Below are positions 14,720-23,953 of a stretch of DNA of 28,331 nucleotides, piece after piece. Location: the NCBI GenBank assembly GCA_900555715.1, contig USMC01000032.1, positions 1-28,331 on the forward strand, read 5' to 3'. Under the pieces are notes generated by a model. The model did not search any database, had not been told where the DNA came from, and was given only the letters and a program-made list of their open reading frames with translations. The first letter of the stretch is position 1. Each line of letters begins with the position of its first letter. Source of the stretch: an uncultured Porphyromonadaceae bacterium. Its GTDB lineage: Bacteria > Bacteroidota > Bacteroidia > Bacteroidales > Muribaculaceae. Made by a program: the position numbers and the translations under genes.

Positions 14720-16729
14720 ATGTTAAACAAATATATATCAGCGATATTGCTTGCCGGTGCTGCCGTAACTCTGGCATCGTGCGACGACTATCTCGACAGG
14801 GAGCCGGAGAGCAGCCTGATTCCGGATACTTTCTTCACAAGTGAAGACAATCTCCGCTCCTTTACCCAGCGTTTCTACACCTGGCTCGACTCGCACAGCA
14901 ACTACGACTATGGCTTCGGCACTTTCGGCATAGATAATGGTACCGATAACCAGATCAGCGGAGCCGCCCCCGACCGCTATGCCCCCGGATACTGGCTTGT
15001 CGGCTCCGGCAGCGACAACTGGGATTTCAGCCGCATCCGTGCCGTCAACTACTTCTTCAAAATGACCTTGTCCAACTATGAGGCCGGTACCATAAGCGGC
15101 GGCGAAGCTGCCATCGACCAGGCTGTCGGCGAAGCGTACTTCGCCCGGGCATATATCTACTGGACTTACTACAAGAAGGTAGGAGACTATCCCATCATCA
15201 CCGAATATCTCGGCGACGAACGCGAGGAATTGCTGAAAAACTCCCGTCGCCAGCCGCGTAACAAGGTGGCGCATTTTATCCTCGACGACCTTGAAAAAGC
15301 GATTGAGCTTTTACCGGAAACAAGCGACAAGGGTAAAAACGGTCTCAACAAAGACTGTGCGCGCCTTCTCCGCAGCCGTGTGGCGCTCTTTGAAGCCACC
15401 TGGCTCAAATACCACAAAGGTTCTGCCCTTGTCCCTGGTGGCAAAGGTTGGCCCGGCAATCCCGACGATGTCAAGGACTTCGACATCGACGCCGACATCA
15501 AATACTTCTTCACAGAAGCTACCAAGGACTCTAAAGCAGTGGCCGACAAATACGTCGACCGTCTGGCAAAAAACACCGATGCCGAAAACGGTGTCGACCC
15601 CGGCATGATAGAGCGCAATCCTTACTTCAACATGTTCGGTAGTGAAAACCTCGACGGATACGACGAAGTACTCCTCTATCGCGCTTACAGCAGTGAACTC
15701 GGCGTAACACTCGGCACTCACGAGGCCGGTCTTCAGATGACACACGGCATGATGCAGTCATACGTCATGCGCAACGGTCTGCCTATATATGCCCCCGGCT
15801 CGGGATACGACCCTGACTGGGAAGACGAAGGTCTCACTCCCACTATTCAGGGTCGCGACTCGCGCCTGCACATCTTCGTCGCCGGCGACAGCTGCTATAT
15901 CAACTATGGTGAGAGCGGACAGGAGATTCAGGTGAACAACATGGGTTCCTTCATGGAGAACTCCGCTCAGGGCGCCACCGGCATAGGCATCAAGAAAGGC
16001 TTTACCTATACCTACCCGAAGGGTGGCAACAGTCATGGCCGTACGAGAGCTTCGATTATCTTCCGCGGTGTTGAGGCATTGCTCAACTATATGGAGGCAA
16101 GCTACGAGCTTAACGGCAAGATCGACGACTCCGCCGACAAATACTGGCGCGCTATCCGAACCCGCGCATACGTTGAGCCTGACTATAGTGTCACCATCAG
16201 TGCCACCGACCTTGAGGAAGAAGCCAAGTACGACTGGGGCGTATATTCGCGCAACGCCAAAGTGTCGCCTGAGCTCTACAATATCCGCCGCGAGCGTCGC
16301 CTCGAACTGCTCGCCGAAGGCTTCCGCCTCGACGACCTGCGCCGCTGGAGCGCTATGGACCAGCTTATCGACAATCCCTATCAGATCGAGGGCGTCAAGT
16401 ACTGGGGCACTTGCTATGCCAACCGTCGCCACCCGCAGTGCTTCAAAGACACCAATGGCAAAATCATCCGCGCTAACGTAAGCCCCGACAACGGCATGGG
16501 CAACATGTCCGACAAGAGCCTCAGCCCATATCTGCGCTCGTATCAGGTTTCACGTGTGCAGAATAAAGTATGGGACGGTCTCAGCTGGACCCGCGCACAC
16601 TATCTCTATCCCATCGGTTTCAACGCTTTCATGCGTACTTCCGACGATGGAACTCCCGAAGGCTCTGTAATTTATCAGAACCCAGGCTGGCAGCGTAATG
16701 CAAACACCGGCGCTTCGGTTATCGAATAA
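14720..16729 (+). CDS. SusD/RagB-family surface glycan-binding lipoprotein
   Basis: The 669-residue lipoprotein has lipobox LASC with Cys21, followed by acidic residues (CDDYLD) consistent with surface export. SusD hallmarks are present: the N-terminal PESSLIPDTFFTSEDNLRSF segment, the TPR-type AVGEAYFARAYIYWTYYKKVGDYP helix, and the C-terminal NIRRERRLELLAEGFRLDDL motif followed by RRW. It forms the lid over the SusC channel and binds the glycan at the cell surface. At 669 residues it is on the long side for SusD (usually 500-650). It lies 12 nt after SusC, and a hairpin terminator or attenuator at 16739-16762 follows directly. Confidence 0.97.
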   Translation: MLNKYISAILLAGAAVTLASCDDYLDREPESSLIPDTFFTSEDNLRSFTQRFYTWLDSHSNYDYGFGTFGIDNGTDNQISGAAPDRYAPGYWLVGSGSDNWDFSRIRAVNYFFKMTLSNYEAGTISGGEAAIDQAVGEAYFARAYIYWTYYKKVGDYPIITEYLGDEREELLKNSRRQPRNKVAHFILDDLEKAIELLPETSDKGKNGLNKDCARLLRSRVALFEATWLKYHKGSALVPGGKGWPGNPDDVKDFDIDADIKYFFTEATKDSKAVADKYVDRLAKNTDAENGVDPGMIERNPYFNMFGSENLDGYDEVLLYRAYSSELGVTLGTHEAGLQMTHGMMQSYVMRNGLPIYAPGSGYDPDWEDEGLTPTIQGRDSRLHIFVAGDSCYINYGESGQEIQVNNMGSFMENSAQGATGIGIKKGFTYTYPKGGNSHGRTRASIIFRGVEALLNYMEASYELNGKIDDSADKYWRAIRTRAYVEPDYSVTISATDLEEEAKYDWGVYSRNAKVSPELYNIRRERRLELLAEGFRLDDLRRWSAMDQLIDNPYQIEGVKYWGTCYANRRHPQCFKDTNGKIIRANVSPDNGMGNMSDKSLSPYLRSYQVSRVQNKVWDGLSWTRAHYLYPIGFNAFMRTSDDGTPEGSVIYQNPGWQRNANTGASVIE

Positions 16730-16738
16730 TCCTCACGG

Positions 16739-16762
16739 GCGGGGGCTCGTCGGAGCACCCGC
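16739..16762 (+). terminator. Hairpin after SusD (terminator or attenuator)
   Basis: A 10-bp stem (GCGGGGGCTC pairing with GAGCACCCGC, one mismatch) closes a GTCG loop 10 nt after the SusD stop. The following tract is C/T-rich rather than a run of T. Partial termination that lowers expression of the downstream genes relative to SusC/SusD is plausible. Confidence 0.5.
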
Positions 16763-16819
16763 TCCATCCTCCCCATTATAATAATTGACAAAACACCTTT
16801 AACTTTAATAATTACAGCT

Positions 16820-17287
16820 ATGAAGAAACTTTATCTTCCCATTATTGCTGCTATGCTGGCAATGCCTGCATTCGGCGAAACTCCTCAGGAAATGTGCCTC
16901 ATTTTCTCTTATGGTCAGAATCAGACTAAAGAATTCGCTCTTTCCAAGAAACCTGTGCTGACCGTTGAAGGCGACAACTTCGTCATCAAAACAGCCGACG
17001 TTCAGGAGACTCTTCCCATTGCCGACGTGAAAAGCTTCACTTTCACACAACTCTCTACCGGCATCACTGATGTTGTCAGCTCCGACTATGCCGTGACAGT
17101 GGCCGACGGTATCGTAACCGTCAAGGGCAGCGATGTTGAAAGCGCTACCGTTTACTCTACGCTCGGCTCGCAGCTCATCACCGTAAAGGCTGTCGACGGT
17201 ACTGCCGTTATCGACCTTTCGTCGCTTCGTCCCGGCATCTATCTTGTGACCGTTCCCGGACACGAAACTGTCAAAGTGAAGAAGTAA
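16820..17287 (+). CDS. Small secreted protein with a sorting-tail-like C-terminal domain
   Basis: The 155-residue protein has a signal peptide (about 1-19, MPAFG-E). A short N-terminal beta module (about 25-76) has the pattern KPVLTVEGDNFVIKTADVQE then IADVKSFTF. The C-terminal domain (about 89-155) resembles the type IX secretion sorting domain: SATVYSTLGSQLITVKAVDG, then IDLSSLRPGIYLVTV and a basic VKVKK end. Almost the whole mature protein is these two modules, with no catalytic domain between them. The N-terminal module looks like a shorter relative of the one starting the three beta-helix proteins downstream. Function is unknown; a small surface-attached or binding component is possible. 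Whether this organism has type IX secretion is not shown by the window. Confidence 0.75.
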   Translation: MKKLYLPIIAAMLAMPAFGETPQEMCLIFSYGQNQTKEFALSKKPVLTVEGDNFVIKTADVQETLPIADVKSFTFTQLSTGITDVVSSDYAVTVADGIVTVKGSDVESATVYSTLGSQLITVKAVDGTAVIDLSSLRPGIYLVTVPGHETVKVKK

Positions 17288-17338
17288 ACATGGATGGCGG
17301 CGCAGTGCCGCATATTACCAACATTAACAATAAACGCC

Positions 17339-19210
17339 ATGAAATTATCATATATTTTAGCTGCCGGCGCACTGATGATGTCGGCTATCGGTCAGGCACA
17401 GGTGAACCAGTTCATGAAGGTGTCTACCGTAGAAGGCACATATTTATACGATGCCACCGATGCTACTAAAGGCTCCGTTGTAGGCAACTTTATCAAAATC
17501 AACGGCGCACGCCTCACAACCATCAAGGAACTCAAGGAAATATCCATGACCGACGAAGCCGACTACCGCTTCGTGAAGCCCGAAAAGGCAGGTGCCGGCG
17601 ACGGCTCCACATGGGAGAACGCCATGGGTATCGTAGAGTTCTGCGCAGCTATCTCAGCAAAGCAGGATTATGACGCTCAGATCGAACAGATAAAGGCTGT
17701 CGACGGTAAGATTTTCTGCTTCACCGGCGGTGATTTCCCCATCAACGGAAATGTCAACGCATACCGCTATGACATCGACAATGCCAACTATGTAAAACTC
17801 GACTTCGCCAATGCCGACAGCCCTGTGCATATCAATATGATAGGCGGTTTTGATCCCGCTTCTACCGGTAAGGATATCACCAAGCGCGATAAAACCAAGT
17901 TTGCAACCGTCTTCAACGGCAATAACCCCACAGAGGGCGACACTGAAATCTCCGACTCCAAAGACTATGCCGGATTTTACCTTCAGGAAAACGTGGTTGT
18001 GAACGCCAACTCCATTACGTTCAAGTTTTTCTATGGCAATAAGGGCGGTGCTTTCTCTCTCCACGGCAGCGGCGCGCAGGCCCACGCCCAGCTCAACACC
18101 CTTGAATGCGCTTTTGTCGACAACCGTGCCAACGACGGCGGTGCTGCCATCAACCAAAGCAACAAGGATGCCGACTGCCACAACTCGTTCAAGTGCGTCA
18201 ACACATATTTCACAGGCAACAAGGCTCCCTGGGGCGCTATTGCCAAACTGTTGAACTCCTCAGCCACCAACTACCTCATCAACTGCGAGGTTACCGGCAA
18301 CCGAAGCGATAACGGCGGTCTCTTCCGTATGGAGAACAATGCACGTTTCGTTACTCTCGACTGCGACTTCCACGACAACGAGATGCGCGGCAGCGGCGGC
18401 AACTATGGCTGTATCGTAGCTACGGTGTGGGGCGACCCCAGCAAAGGTCTGGGCGCTTGCGACTATCGTGCCGACGGTTGCCGCTTCGTAGGCAACCACA
18501 CTCAGACCCGCTGCGTGGTCAACGGTTCTGCCAAAGATGAAAAGCTGTGGTTCAACAACTGCTACTTTGAAAACAACACCGCTGACGACCAGAACCACAT
18601 ACTCATCCGCATTGGCGGTCTGGGTGAGATTGCGCTCAACAACTGCACCATCATCGACAACAACAATGGCATGCGCGGTGCCGTTGGCGGCACCTTCAGA
18701 GGTCTTATACTCAACACCACCATTATCGGTAAAGTCAGCAAAGGCTTAATCTATGCCGATGACGGCGCTTATGCAAAGGTTGCCAACTCAATCGTGCTCA
18801 GCGAAAACGGCTCCGCAGCACTGTGGTCGCAGTCCGATCCGAGCAAAAAAGCCACTATCCGTCTGATGGGCAACAACATCGTGGGTAGCCTGACGGGCAA
18901 CACCGTCGACAAGGAAGCTTCCGACCTTATCGACCAGGCCTGGGTTGCCGGTAAGTTCACCCTTAACAGCAAAGCCGGTCTCCTTGAGTGGGACGGTCAG
19001 TGGGCAGGTCATCAGAACGCTAACCTCGACGACATTTTCAATGCTTACGATGACCCGACCGGTTACGATGCTCTCGACTTCATCGACTGGGTAACCGAAA
19101 TGGGTTCTGTGAATATTGATATCAAAAACGATGAGCTTAAGGAGGTATTCGATGCCACAGGCGCCCTCCGCGACCCCGAATCTATCTGGGCCGGCGCTTA
19201 CCAGAAATAA
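17339..19210 (+). CDS. Secreted parallel beta-helix protein, paralogue 1
   Basis: The 623-residue protein starts at the signal peptide MKLSYILAAGALMMSAIGQA; the frame opens earlier at 17294, but that extension is not peptide-like. An N-terminal beta module (about 20-75) leads into FVKPEKAGAGDGSTWENAMG, the entry motif of many right-handed beta-helix proteins. Repeated coil motifs follow, such as NTYFTGNKA, INCEVTGNRSDNGGLFRMEN and NCYFENNTADD. The end, DATGALRDPESIWAGAYQK, resembles the choice-of-anchor Q ending (D-G-PR...GAYE). Beta-helix proteins of this type can be polysaccharide lyases, hydrolases or binding proteins; no catalytic set is evident. It is the first of three tandem paralogues and may bind or process the glycan imported by SusC/SusD. 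No lipobox is seen. Confidence 0.85.
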   Translation: MKLSYILAAGALMMSAIGQAQVNQFMKVSTVEGTYLYDATDATKGSVVGNFIKINGARLTTIKELKEISMTDEADYRFVKPEKAGAGDGSTWENAMGIVEFCAAISAKQDYDAQIEQIKAVDGKIFCFTGGDFPINGNVNAYRYDIDNANYVKLDFANADSPVHINMIGGFDPASTGKDITKRDKTKFATVFNGNNPTEGDTEISDSKDYAGFYLQENVVVNANSITFKFFYGNKGGAFSLHGSGAQAHAQLNTLECAFVDNRANDGGAAINQSNKDADCHNSFKCVNTYFTGNKAPWGAIAKLLNSSATNYLINCEVTGNRSDNGGLFRMENNARFVTLDCDFHDNEMRGSGGNYGCIVATVWGDPSKGLGACDYRADGCRFVGNHTQTRCVVNGSAKDEKLWFNNCYFENNTADDQNHILIRIGGLGEIALNNCTIIDNNNGMRGAVGGTFRGLILNTTIIGKVSKGLIYADDGAYAKVANSIVLSENGSAALWSQSDPSKKATIRLMGNNIVGSLTGNTVDKEASDLIDQAWVAGKFTLNSKAGLLEWDGQWAGHQNANLDDIFNAYDDPTGYDALDFIDWVTEMGSVNIDIKNDELKEVFDATGALRDPESIWAGAYQK

Positions 19211-19217
19211 TCCTTTT

Positions 19218-19263
19218 GTGAAATCTGCCCCTGCTTCGTTGTTGAGGGCGGGGCAGATTTCAC
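19218..19263 (+). terminator. Hairpin between beta-helix genes 1 and 2
   Basis: GTGAAATCTGCCCC at 19218-19231 pairs perfectly with GGGGCAGATTTCAC at 19250-19263 (14-bp stem, 18-nt loop). It lies 8 nt after the stop and is followed by a T-rich stretch. The stem is nearly the same as that of the hairpin at 21142-21179, which suggests it was copied along with the gene. Confidence 0.7.
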
Positions 19264-19290
19264 CTTTTACTCACCTTTTTAGAACATAAT

Positions 19291-21126
19291 ATGAAATATT
19301 TCAATACCATCGCGGCGGTGTCGTTTTGTGTGTTGGCATCCGGTCTGACAGCACAGGCGCAGCTTAAGATGAGGGTTGAGACCAAGTCGGGCATCACTCA
19401 TCATGAGGCTGTCTCCACTACCGGGGGCTCAATCGAAAATGGTCTCCTTTCCGTCAACGGCCGCGACCTGGGTCCGGCTAAGGATATAAGCATGATTTCG
19501 TTTGTCGAAGATAGCGAATATCTTTTTGTCAAGCCCGAAAAGACCGGTACAGGCGACGGTTCTTCCTGGGAAAATGCAATGGGTACGCTGGAGTTTGTGA
19601 CTCTCCTTTGCAAAGGAGAGGCTGATGCTCTCAACGGCAAGACTTTCTGCCTTGCCGGAGGTAACTACAAGCTTCATGGTGTCAATCCCGACAATTGCCG
19701 CGTTACGAAAGACGGTTTCAGCTACCTGCCTGTTAATTTCGAGGGAGCTGACGCTGCCGTGTACATCACCTTGGCAGGCGGCTTTGACCCGGCTTCAACA
19801 GGCACCTCTGTCTCAGGCTACAGCCCTGAGCAATTCACTACCGTAATCACCGGCGATAATCCTACTGAGGGCACTCAGGAACAGGCAGATAATAAAGATG
19901 CATGCGGTTTCTATATCGGTGCGAACGCATGCCTGAATATTTCCGACATCAAATTCACATGCTTTTATGCCAAAAAAGGCAGTACTTTCTACCTCCACGG
20001 GCTCACAGGAAAGCATGCCGACCTTAATGTTTACAACTCAGTATTTTCAAAACTCAGTGCAAGCGACGGCGGCGGTGTTCTCATTCATTCCAATCTCGAC
20101 AATAACGACGATGCTGCCTTCAAATGTGTAGGCTGTACTTTCGAGGAAATATCTGCCGAGTGGGGTTCTATCATGAAACTGAATTCGCCGCGTGGCATGA
20201 ACTATCTCATCAACTGTGAAATAAAGAATAACACCAACACCAACGGCGGACTCTTCCGTATGGAAAACGGCGATCACTTCGTTACCATCGGATGCAGCTT
20301 CCACAATAATGAAATGAAAGCCAATGGCAACCATGGCTGCATCGTAAGCATGCCATGGAGCACCGTCGCTAACGAATACTACGCCGACGCCTGCCGCTAC
20401 TTCGATAACCATACCAACACACGCTGCATGTTCTTTGCCTCAGGTCCGAATCAGAAATGGTGGTTCAACGATTGCTATTTTAATGATAACACCGCCGATG
20501 ACTGGTGGAGCACGCTTTTCTCGATGGAAGGCGGTGGCGAGATGTGTCTCAACAACTGCACAGTCATCGACAATAACCCCGAACGTTGCGCGGTTCTTGC
20601 TAAAGATTGCAGAGGTATGATCTTGAACAGCACCGTTTTAGGCAAAATCCGCGAAGGCATTTTCCAGGTCCGTCATTGCCCCGGCGTCAAAGTGGTTAAC
20701 TCTATCCTTCTCAGTGAGAATGGTAAACCGGCCTTGTTTATGAACGGAAATGATGACGCTGATGCCAATATCCGTCTGATGGGTAACAGCATAGTCGGCT
20801 CAAAGACAGATGGTAAAGGCACGTGTGTCTGCGATGAAAACAGCCTCATCGGTCAGACATGGGTCGACGGCAAGTTCACCGTCAACAAAGAAGCCGGTCT
20901 CGCCGAATGGGACGGCAACTGGGAGGGACACACCAATGTCACTCTCGAGGAGCTGTCCGCTCTGCTGGCGGATACAACCGGTTACGATGCGACCGCTTTT
21001 GTTGATTGGCTGAAAGCATTAGGCGCAATAAAGGTTGGCGACGACAACAAAATCATGCAAATAAACGATGCCACAGGTTCGCCACGCAACTCCGGGTCGA
21101 TCTGGGCAGGCGCTTACCAGAAATAA
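19291..21126 (+). CDS. Secreted parallel beta-helix protein, paralogue 2
   Basis: The 611-residue protein has a signal peptide (MKYFNTIAAVSFCVLASGLT, cleavage after AQA). The plan is the same as paralogue 1: the beta module with DLGPAKDISMISFVEDSEYL, the FVKPEKTGTGDGSSWENAMG entry, and coil motifs such as NCEIKNNTNTNGGLFRMENG and NDCYFNDNTADD. The ending is DATGSPRNSGSIWAGAYQK. GGFDPASTG and RLMGNSIVGS are also shared with paralogue 1. It has no recognised catalytic motif. It sits between conserved hairpins, 80 nt after paralogue 1 and 76 nt before paralogue 3, with no -7 element in the gaps, so expression depends on read-through of the upstream operon. A glycan-binding or cleaving role is inferred from context. 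Confidence 0.85.
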   Translation: MKYFNTIAAVSFCVLASGLTAQAQLKMRVETKSGITHHEAVSTTGGSIENGLLSVNGRDLGPAKDISMISFVEDSEYLFVKPEKTGTGDGSSWENAMGTLEFVTLLCKGEADALNGKTFCLAGGNYKLHGVNPDNCRVTKDGFSYLPVNFEGADAAVYITLAGGFDPASTGTSVSGYSPEQFTTVITGDNPTEGTQEQADNKDACGFYIGANACLNISDIKFTCFYAKKGSTFYLHGLTGKHADLNVYNSVFSKLSASDGGGVLIHSNLDNNDDAAFKCVGCTFEEISAEWGSIMKLNSPRGMNYLINCEIKNNTNTNGGLFRMENGDHFVTIGCSFHNNEMKANGNHGCIVSMPWSTVANEYYADACRYFDNHTNTRCMFFASGPNQKWWFNDCYFNDNTADDWWSTLFSMEGGGEMCLNNCTVIDNNPERCAVLAKDCRGMILNSTVLGKIREGIFQVRHCPGVKVVNSILLSENGKPALFMNGNDDADANIRLMGNSIVGSKTDGKGTCVCDENSLIGQTWVDGKFTVNKEAGLAEWDGNWEGHTNVTLEELSALLADTTGYDATAFVDWLKALGAIKVGDDNKIMQINDATGSPRNSGSIWAGAYQK

Positions 21127-21141
21127 TCTCTGTTTATCATC

Positions 21142-21179
21142 GTGAAATCTGCCCTCCCGCTTCGGGGGACAGATTTCAC
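21142..21179 (+). terminator. Hairpin between beta-helix genes 2 and 3
   Basis: GTGAAATCTG at 21142-21151 pairs with CAGATTTCAC at 21170-21179. The inner CTCCC and GGGGG tracts extend the stem around a short loop. It begins 15 nt after the stop and shares its stem sequence with the hairpin at 19218-19263. CCTTTCACC follows. Confidence 0.65.
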
Positions 21180-21202
21180 CTTTCACCATCCGCAAGCAAT
21201 AT

Positions 21203-23905
21203 ATGAAACAAATCTGCACTCTCGCAGCGGCTTCTATGACTCTTCTCGCCGCAAGCGCGACTTTACCGACCGACCATAAGATGAAGGTCGTGACAAGGCT
21301 TGGTATAACCCATTACGAGGCAAATGAAGAAACCAAAGGCGCCATTGCCGACGGTCGGTTCAGCATTAACGGTACCGACCTGGGTCGCGCCGTTGAAATA
21401 AGATCCATATCGGTGTCCGATGATGCCGACTATATCTTCGTCAAACCAACCTCGTCGGGCTCTGCCGACGGCTCCACATGGGAAAATGCCATGGGTGCGG
21501 AGCAGTTTGCCGCGTGTCTGGGCAGTGGCAACGCTTCGCTTCTCAACGGTAAGATTTTCTGCCTTTCGGGAGGTGACTATAATCTCTGCGGTGTTGCCCC
21601 GAGGAGCGAATATGAAACAGCCTCTTATCTGCCGCTGGATTTTCCGAATGCCGCTTCTGCCGTGAATATCACTATTTCGGGCGGTTTCGACCCCGCCTCC
21701 TCCGGGAAGTCGGTGGCTCTCTTCGCCCCGGCAAAGTATCCTACCGTATTTTCAGGCGACAACACTTCGGGCGGTACACAGGGAAAACCCGATGCCGCTG
21801 ACGCCGCCGGCTTCTATATCGGCGCCAACGCCTGCGTCGATATTTCCGACGTTACCTTTACATGCTTCTATGGCAAGCGCGGAGCGGCGTTTTATCTGCA
21901 TGGCGCCAGGAACGCCCGTGCTGACCTCAACATCTATAACTCGACTTTCAAGAATATCGCCGTCAGCGACGGCGGCGGAGCCATAAACCTCACCAGCAAG
22001 GGCGGCGACGAAGATGCTGCCTTCCGATGTGTGGGCTGTACTTTTGAAGACATCGCCGGCGAATGGGGTTCCGTGATGAAAATCACATCCGGCAAGCACC
22101 GCAATGTCATGGTCGACTGCACGGTGCGTAACTGCACATCGGGTGCCGGTCTTATCCGTATGGAGAATAGCGCCATGCTCGACGCCACCACCTGCGTGTT
22201 CGACGGCAACACCATGACTGCCAATTCTTCAAGCGAATATGGCTCGGTTGTCACAATGGTATGGGGCTCCGGCTCTGGATGCTCGCTGCGTGCCGACGGC
22301 TGCCGCTTCACGAATAACCGCACGACTACCCGCGGCGTGCTCTGCGCCTCTACAGCCGACGACTATATCTGGTTGAGCGACTGCTACTTCTCCGGTAACT
22401 CCGGCGACGACGAGTACGACGGCGTGATCCGCGCCGGTTCCGGTGCTATGGTCTGTCTGAACAATACTACGATATACAACCCCGCGCCCTCGGCAAAAGC
22501 CGCTTCCATACAGGGCGATTTCGAGGGTATAATCCTGAACAGCACTTTTATCGGCGATCCCCGCTCGGCACACATCCTCTGCGGGTCGAAATCCTACGTC
22601 AAAGTGCTCAACTCCATATTTATGAGTCCCGCCGACAAGGCTGCCTTCTCCCGCGGCAGTGCGTCGATGCGCTCCGCCGGCTACAATATATGCTCGTCGG
22701 CCGACCGACTGTTCTCTTTTGACGGGTCTGACCGCTATAATCAGCTCTGGGACGACGACGTGTTCACTCTCGACAGTGAGGCCGGCGTATTCCGCTGGAG
22801 CGGAGACTGGCTTGAACACTCCCACGCCACCCGCGCACAACTTGACGAGGTCCTGCGTTCGAAGCTCATTTTCGACCCCTCGCGCTTCGTGCGTTGGCTT
22901 ACCGAAGACCTCGGCGACCGCCTCAGCTACGACGCGCTCGGCAATCCGCGCGACCCTCAGGCTCTGTGGCCCGGCGCTTTCCAGGGCAATCACTCAGGAA
23001 TGACCATCACACCGAATCAAGGACAGTCTGAAATCATCGACATGCTCCGAAGCAGCAATGATGTGCTTCAGATTAACGACAACTGGACAGAGAAGACTCT
23101 CAGCGAAGGTGTCACATACACCCACGCTTACATAACCAAACGGAACGGCGATCCTGACGACATCTACATCGTCAAGGTAGCTCCTGGCGCTCCCGGTGTC
23201 GCCGTTACAACCGAGGCTTGGGAGCCCGAAAAAATCAACGGTTTCGGCTGGATTCAGGAGAACACGCCTTCGGCATTCTTTGATAAGTTCAATGTCGACG
23301 GTCACCGCATTTTAGCTCTGGTAAACGGCGACTTCTTCACCTACGAAGGCGGCAAAGGCCCCATGCACTACCGCGGCAGAATTCTTTGGGACACATTCAA
23401 CTACAAGAAGAGCCTTCCTGCTCAGGGAATTGGCTGGGTAGGTATTGACAAGAACGGCATAATGCACTGCGGTCCGCGTGCGACTTATAAAGACTACAAG
23501 GACGAGCTCGTAGAGTGCACCGGTGCCGGTTACAACATGCTCCACGACGGAGTGATTGGTCCCAACGCCGTTACCGATTCCAACGGTAATGTCCTCGAAC
23601 AATGCCCCTGGTCTTATCCCAGCAATGTTATCGGTCATCGTGCCGACAATACAATGATTTTCCTCATCTGCGACGGACGCACCTCACGTTCGCGCGGCAT
23701 GGAGTACGAGGATATGGGCAAAATAATGAAGGCTCTCGGTTGTACCGATGCTGTGATGATGGACGGCGGAGGCTCTGCTCAGATGCTCATCAACGATCTG
23801 GCTACCGGCGAGCATGGTATAGTGAACGTGCCAAACGACGGCGAACATCCCGGTATGGAACGCAAGCTGTGCAATTACTGGTCGATAGTTCTGACAAATA
23901 AATGA
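21203..23905 (+). CDS. Beta-helix paralogue 3 fused to a phosphodiester-glycosidase (NAGPA) domain
   Basis: The 900-residue protein has a signal peptide (about 1-20). Residues 25-593 repeat the plan of the two preceding genes: FVKPTSSGSADGSTWENAMG near 79, GGFDPASSG near 160, and coil repeats. They finish with DALGNPRDPQALWPGAFQ, the point where both paralogues stop. A linker and a C-terminal domain (about 630-900) then carry NAGPA/DUF2233 motifs: VNGDFF near 707, ICDGRTSRSRG near 822 and VMMDGGGSAQM near 851. In mammals the family removes GlcNAc from GlcNAc-1-phospho-6-mannose; bacterial members are thought to cleave sugar phosphodiesters. The beta-helix half probably positions the glycan. 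It is followed by a distinct hairpin at 23954-23990 and then the second EEP lipoprotein. The exact substrate is unknown. Confidence 0.9.
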   Translation: MKQICTLAAASMTLLAASATLPTDHKMKVVTRLGITHYEANEETKGAIADGRFSINGTDLGRAVEIRSISVSDDADYIFVKPTSSGSADGSTWENAMGAEQFAACLGSGNASLLNGKIFCLSGGDYNLCGVAPRSEYETASYLPLDFPNAASAVNITISGGFDPASSGKSVALFAPAKYPTVFSGDNTSGGTQGKPDAADAAGFYIGANACVDISDVTFTCFYGKRGAAFYLHGARNARADLNIYNSTFKNIAVSDGGGAINLTSKGGDEDAAFRCVGCTFEDIAGEWGSVMKITSGKHRNVMVDCTVRNCTSGAGLIRMENSAMLDATTCVFDGNTMTANSSSEYGSVVTMVWGSGSGCSLRADGCRFTNNRTTTRGVLCASTADDYIWLSDCYFSGNSGDDEYDGVIRAGSGAMVCLNNTTIYNPAPSAKAASIQGDFEGIILNSTFIGDPRSAHILCGSKSYVKVLNSIFMSPADKAAFSRGSASMRSAGYNICSSADRLFSFDGSDRYNQLWDDDVFTLDSEAGVFRWSGDWLEHSHATRAQLDEVLRSKLIFDPSRFVRWLTEDLGDRLSYDALGNPRDPQALWPGAFQGNHSGMTITPNQGQSEIIDMLRSSNDVLQINDNWTEKTLSEGVTYTHAYITKRNGDPDDIYIVKVAPGAPGVAVTTEAWEPEKINGFGWIQENTPSAFFDKFNVDGHRILALVNGDFFTYEGGKGPMHYRGRILWDTFNYKKSLPAQGIGWVGIDKNGIMHCGPRATYKDYKDELVECTGAGYNMLHDGVIGPNAVTDSNGNVLEQCPWSYPSNVIGHRADNTMIFLICDGRTSRSRGMEYEDMGKIMKALGCTDAVMMDGGGSAQMLINDLATGEHGIVNVPNDGEHPGMERKLCNYWSIVLTNK

Positions 23906-23953
23906 TTATTAAGACATCAGATAGTATTTTACAAGGTAATTAAGATTGGCAAC

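Noticed and set aside
16800..16807. TAACTTTA as a possible -7 element before the small secreted protein
   Set aside because: It lacks the final G of TAnnTTTG, lies only 12 nt before the ATG and has no -33 box at proper distance; read-through from SusD is more likely.
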